Assembly: GCA_001800095.1 (NCBI GenBank)
Contig: MGUT01000030.1
Location: 21,573-28,695 of the forward strand
DNA: 7,123 nucleotides
From: Elusimicrobia bacterium RIFCSPLOWO2_01_FULL_64_13
GTDB taxonomy: Bacteria; Elusimicrobiota; Elusimicrobia; 2-02-FULL-39-32
Direction: 5' to 3'
The position numbers and the translations under genes are program-made. This document shows, in pieces, positions 5,313-7,123 of this stretch (position 1 is its first letter; each line of letters starts with the position of its first letter). Under the pieces are notes generated by a model. That model made no database searches and had not been told where the DNA came from. It saw nothing but the letters and a program-made list of their open reading frames with translations.

Positions 5313-5332
5313 GAAACGCCCATGGGCGTTTC
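5313..5332. promoter_or_regulatory. Perfect 20-bp palindrome, candidate operator
   Basis: The half-site GAAACGCCCA is followed by its exact reverse complement, centred between 5322 and 5323. It sits about 57 bp upstream of the predicted start of the response regulator gene and about 45 bp beyond the amt -35 box. A dimeric repressor or activator could bind it. It is the longest perfect gapless palindrome I noticed in the intergenic DNA. Confidence 0.55.
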
Positions 5333-5364
5333 CGCGCGTCCGGGTGGCCGTGGTCCCGTATTTG

Positions 5365-5373
5365 TGTTATACT
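5365..5373 (+). promoter_or_regulatory. Extended -10 promoter of the response regulator gene
   Basis: TGT-TATACT matches an extended -10 element, and no good -35 box lies at the usual distance (5345-5350 reads TGGCCG). The expected start of transcription, about 5380, is two bases before the ATG of the response regulator gene, so the mRNA should be leaderless or nearly so. Weak -35 recognition suggests need for an activator. Confidence 0.6.
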
Positions 5374-5381
5374 ATGGATTC

Positions 5382-6065
5382 ATGCGGTCCAGGAAGATCC
5401 TCGTCATCGAAGACGAAGCGCCCATCGTCCGGCTCCTGAAATACAACCTGGAGCGGGAGGGTTACGAGGTCCGCGCCGCCCGCGACGGCGAGGACGGGCT
5501 CAAGCGGTTCAGGTCGCTCCGGCCGGACCTGGTCATCCTCGACCTCATGCTTCCTAAGGCGGACGGGCTCGACCTCTGCCGGATCATGCGCTCGGAGAGC
5601 CGGGCCGCCCTCCTGATCCTGACCGCGAGGAAGGAGGAGGCCGACCGGGTCGTGGGTCTGGAATTGGGGGCCGACGACTACGTCACCAAGCCCTTCAGCG
5701 TGAGGGAGCTCCTGGCCAGGGTCAAGGCCCTGATCCGCCGGTCGGGGGGTCTCCCCCCCGCCGGGCAGCCCATGAGATTCGGGAGCGTCGCTCTCGATCC
5801 CGAGAGGCACGAAGTCACGGTCGGGAAACGGCCGGTCCACTTGAGCTCCAAGGAATTCGCCCTCCTCAAGACCCTGGCCGAAGCGGGGGGCCGCGTTATG
5901 GAACGCGAAAAAATATTGGAGACCGTCTGGGGTTATGAGCGGTCCAGCGAGATCGATACCAGGACCGTGGACCAGCACGTGGCGCGGCTGCGGGCCAAGC
6001 TGGGGCCGGAGTCGGCCCGGATCGTCACCGTGAAGAGCATCGGCTATAAGCTTAAAACGAATTGA
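5382..6065 (+). CDS. OmpR/PhoB-family response regulator
   Basis: A 227-residue two-domain regulator. The receiver domain (about 4-118) has KILVIEDE with acidic-pocket residues Glu10/Asp11, phosphoacceptor Asp54 in VILDLMLP, the switch Thr81 in LTAR and Lys103 in TKPF. A linker follows, then the winged-helix DNA-binding domain (about 130-225) with LSSKEFALLKTL, WGYERSSEIDTRTVDQHVARLRAKL (recognition helix) and a final IVTVKSIGYKL hairpin. Phosphorylated dimers of this class bind direct repeats and contact RNA polymerase. The frame is open upstream, but receiver homology starts at this ATG and no ribosome site precedes it; the extended -10 element at 5365-5373 supports a leaderless start. A PhoR-like kinase follows, so a PhoB-like phosphate role is plausible, yet no pho genes are in the window and the signal stays unknown. 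Divergence from the amt operon suggests possible shared control. Confidence 0.93.
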   Translation: MRSRKILVIEDEAPIVRLLKYNLEREGYEVRAARDGEDGLKRFRSLRPDLVILDLMLPKADGLDLCRIMRSESRAALLILTARKEEADRVVGLELGADDYVTKPFSVRELLARVKALIRRSGGLPPAGQPMRFGSVALDPERHEVTVGKRPVHLSSKEFALLKTLAEAGGRVMEREKILETVWGYERSSEIDTRTVDQHVARLRAKLGPESARIVTVKSIGYKLKTN

Positions 6066-6086
6066 ATGATTCGTTTCCTTATATAA
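6066..6086 (+). other. Six-codon mini-ORF between the regulator and kinase genes
   Basis: ATG immediately follows the regulator's TGA, encodes MIRFLI and stops at TAA one base before the kinase ATG (6088). The kinase start has no ribosome-binding site. A ribosome could terminate, restart on the mini-ORF, terminate again and restart on the kinase gene. The peptide itself need not have a function. It may be chance. Confidence 0.3.
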
Positions 6087-6087
6087 G

Positions 6088-7123
6088 ATGAGCTTGCCGG
6101 CAGGGTCCATAGGAAGAAAACTGGGATTCAAGGTCTTTCTTGCCTCCTGGCCGGTTTTAGCCGCGATATTGGCATGGCCGGGAGGAATCAGGGGGATACT
6201 CCTGTTCGGCCTGTCTCTGTCGGGGGCCGCGGCGGCGGGAGCGGCCGCGTGGCTGGTCTCCCGCCTTCTGGTCGAAAGGCCTTTGGCTGTCCTCGTCCGT
6301 TCCTGCTCCGTCAGCGGCGGTTCCGGCGCGGACCCGGCCGTCCGGACGCCGGATGAACTCGGAGAACTGGCCGGGGCCATCGCGCGGATGAGGTCCGCCC
6401 TTTCGGAGAGTCTGGAAGAGTCCCGGGAGGCGAATGACAGGCTCGCCGGAGTCCTCGAGACCATGGTGGAGCAGGTGGTCGCCGCTGACTCATCCGGGAA
6501 TATCCTGTACCTGAATCCGGCGGCCGAGGCGCTTTTCGGCGTTAAAATGGAGGGGTCGGCCGGGCTTCCATTCAATTCGGTCATCCGCCAGGTCGGGATC
6601 ACGGACCTTTTTTTCAGGGCGCTCCGGTCGGGAGGAGCCCTGACGGAAAGCGTCCGGATCCACGTTCCCGAAGAAAGGTCCTTCGAAGCCCGCGTTTCCC
6701 CCTTCCGGGGCGGGACGGGCGCGGTGCTCGTGCTCCACGACCTTTCCCGGATCGAGCGGCTGGAGAAGGTCCGCCGGGAATTCGTCGCGAACGTCTCCCA
6801 CGAGCTCCGCACCCCCCTCACCAGCATCCGGGGCTTCGCCGAGACCCTCCTGGCCGGAGCGCTTTCGGATGCCGCCAACAACCGCGAATTCGTCGAGACC
6901 ATACGCGATCAAGCCGACGGCCTGGCGGCGCTCGTGGACGGGATCCTGGACCTCTCCGCCGTCGAGTCCGGCCGGACCCCCGTCGCGCCGGAGGATATCC
7001 GTCTGAAGGAACTGGCCGCCGAGGTCCTCTCGCGCCTCGGTCCGTCGGCCGAAGCGCGGTCGGTATCGCTTTCGAACCTCGTTCCGGGATCCTTTCCGCC
7101 CGTCCGCTCCGACCCCTCGCAGC
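6088..7123 (+). CDS. PhoR-like membrane sensor histidine kinase with PAS domain; C-terminus cut by window edge
   Basis: The frame opens at ATG 6088 and runs 345 codons to the right edge. Two hydrophobic segments (about 14-31 and 36-57) are joined by only a few residues, so almost nothing is exposed outside the membrane. A HAMP-like linker follows (about 64-110, TPDELGELAGAIARM), then a PAS domain (about 118-220, starting LETMVEQVVAADSSGNILYLN). Next is a HisKA dimerisation domain with the phosphorylation site FVANVSHELRTPLTSIRGFAETLL (His238). The ATP-binding domain has begun (EDIRLKELAAEVL) but its N, G1 and G2 boxes lie beyond the edge. The layout matches PhoR-type kinases, which sense through a partner complex or internally through PAS, rather than by a periplasmic domain. 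It is 22 nt after the regulator gene, its likely cognate partner, and lacks a clear ribosome site, so translational coupling is likely. Confidence 0.92.
   Translation, partial: MSLPAGSIGRKLGFKVFLASWPVLAAILAWPGGIRGILLFGLSLSGAAAAGAAAWLVSRLLVERPLAVLVRSCSVSGGSGADPAVRTPDELGELAGAIARMRSALSESLEESREANDRLAGVLETMVEQVVAADSSGNILYLNPAAEALFGVKMEGSAGLPFNSVIRQVGITDLFFRALRSGGALTESVRIHVPEERSFEARVSPFRGGTGAVLVLHDLSRIERLEKVRREFVANVSHELRTPLTSIRGFAETLLAGALSDAANNREFVETIRDQADGLAALVDGILDLSAVESGRTPVAPEDIRLKELAAEVLSRLGPSAEARSVSLSNLVPGSFPPVRSDPSQ

Noticed and set aside
5287..5332. A classical pho box
   Set aside because: The repeats here have a 13-bp period and the other element is a gapless palindrome; neither matches the 7+4 bp direct-repeat pattern of PhoB sites in proteobacteria.
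5280..5381. An N-terminal extension of the response regulator starting at 5280 or at the ATG 5322
   Set aside because: The extra 34 residues have no family homology, would cover the promoter and the palindrome, and have no ribosome site.
5367..6902. A 511-codon open frame on the minus strand opposite the response regulator and kinase
   Set aside because: The plus strand carries intact receiver, winged-helix, PAS and HisKA domains with ribosome-level start evidence or promoter; the minus frame has no domain and crosses both genes.
1..7123. CRISPR arrays, tRNA or rRNA genes, insertion sequences
   Set aside because: I saw no regularly spaced repeats, tRNA cloverleaf sequences, transposase genes or terminal inverted repeats; nearly all the DNA is explained by housekeeping, transport and signalling genes.

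Overview
The window is high-GC DNA, roughly 60-65% by eye. It holds four complete protein genes and one partial gene (polA) on the minus strand, and a two-component pair on the plus strand whose kinase runs off the right edge. Signal peptides plus an outer-membrane barrel ending in Phe point to a diderm (Gram-negative type) bacterium. I cannot name the phylum from sequence alone. A deep-branching environmental diderm such as Elusimicrobiota or Acidobacteriota would fit the amt-PII-porin arrangement, but that is a guess.

Layout, left to right. 1-1388 (-): amino-terminal part of DNA polymerase I (5' nuclease and the start of the proofreading domain). 1405-1947 (-): an exported TlpA/ResA-type thioredoxin, just upstream of polA and probably co-transcribed with it. 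1963-2000 (-): a strong intrinsic terminator closing the next unit. 2023-5019 (-): an ammonium operon read amt -> PII (glnK) -> BBP2-type outer-membrane porin. 5020-5235 (-): a 216-nt untranslated leader of amt. 5236-5381: a divergent control region. 5382-7123 (+): an OmpR/PhoB-type response regulator and a PhoR-like membrane histidine kinase.

The most interesting part is the amt leader. A near-consensus sigma70 promoter (AT-rich upstream element, TTGACA, 17 bp, TGC-TATACT) predicts an RNA beginning at about 5235. That RNA starts with two small adjacent hairpins, both with six-base loops having A at position 1 and G at position 4 (AGCGAC, AGCGAA). This is the signature of RNAs bound by ANTAR antiterminator proteins. 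The second hairpin overlaps the 5' arm of an intrinsic terminator (T1). Downstream there is a third A1/G4 hexaloop hairpin (AACGAA) that is mutually exclusive with a second terminator (T2), whose long closing stem encloses three further hairpins. The leader therefore looks like two antitermination switches in series guarding ammonium transport, PII signalling and an outer-membrane pore. No ANTAR protein is encoded in the window, so the regulator would act from elsewhere in the genome.

How the genes work together: the porin would let small solutes through the outer membrane, Amt would move ammonium across the inner membrane, and PII would gate Amt and report nitrogen/energy state. The PII protein lacks the usual uridylylated Tyr51, so GlnD-type control by modification is unlikely. 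The response regulator gene has an extended -10 promoter placed so close to its ATG that its mRNA is predicted to be leaderless. The control region between the divergent promoters carries an 11-bp direct repeat and a perfect 20-bp palindrome, candidate operator sites.
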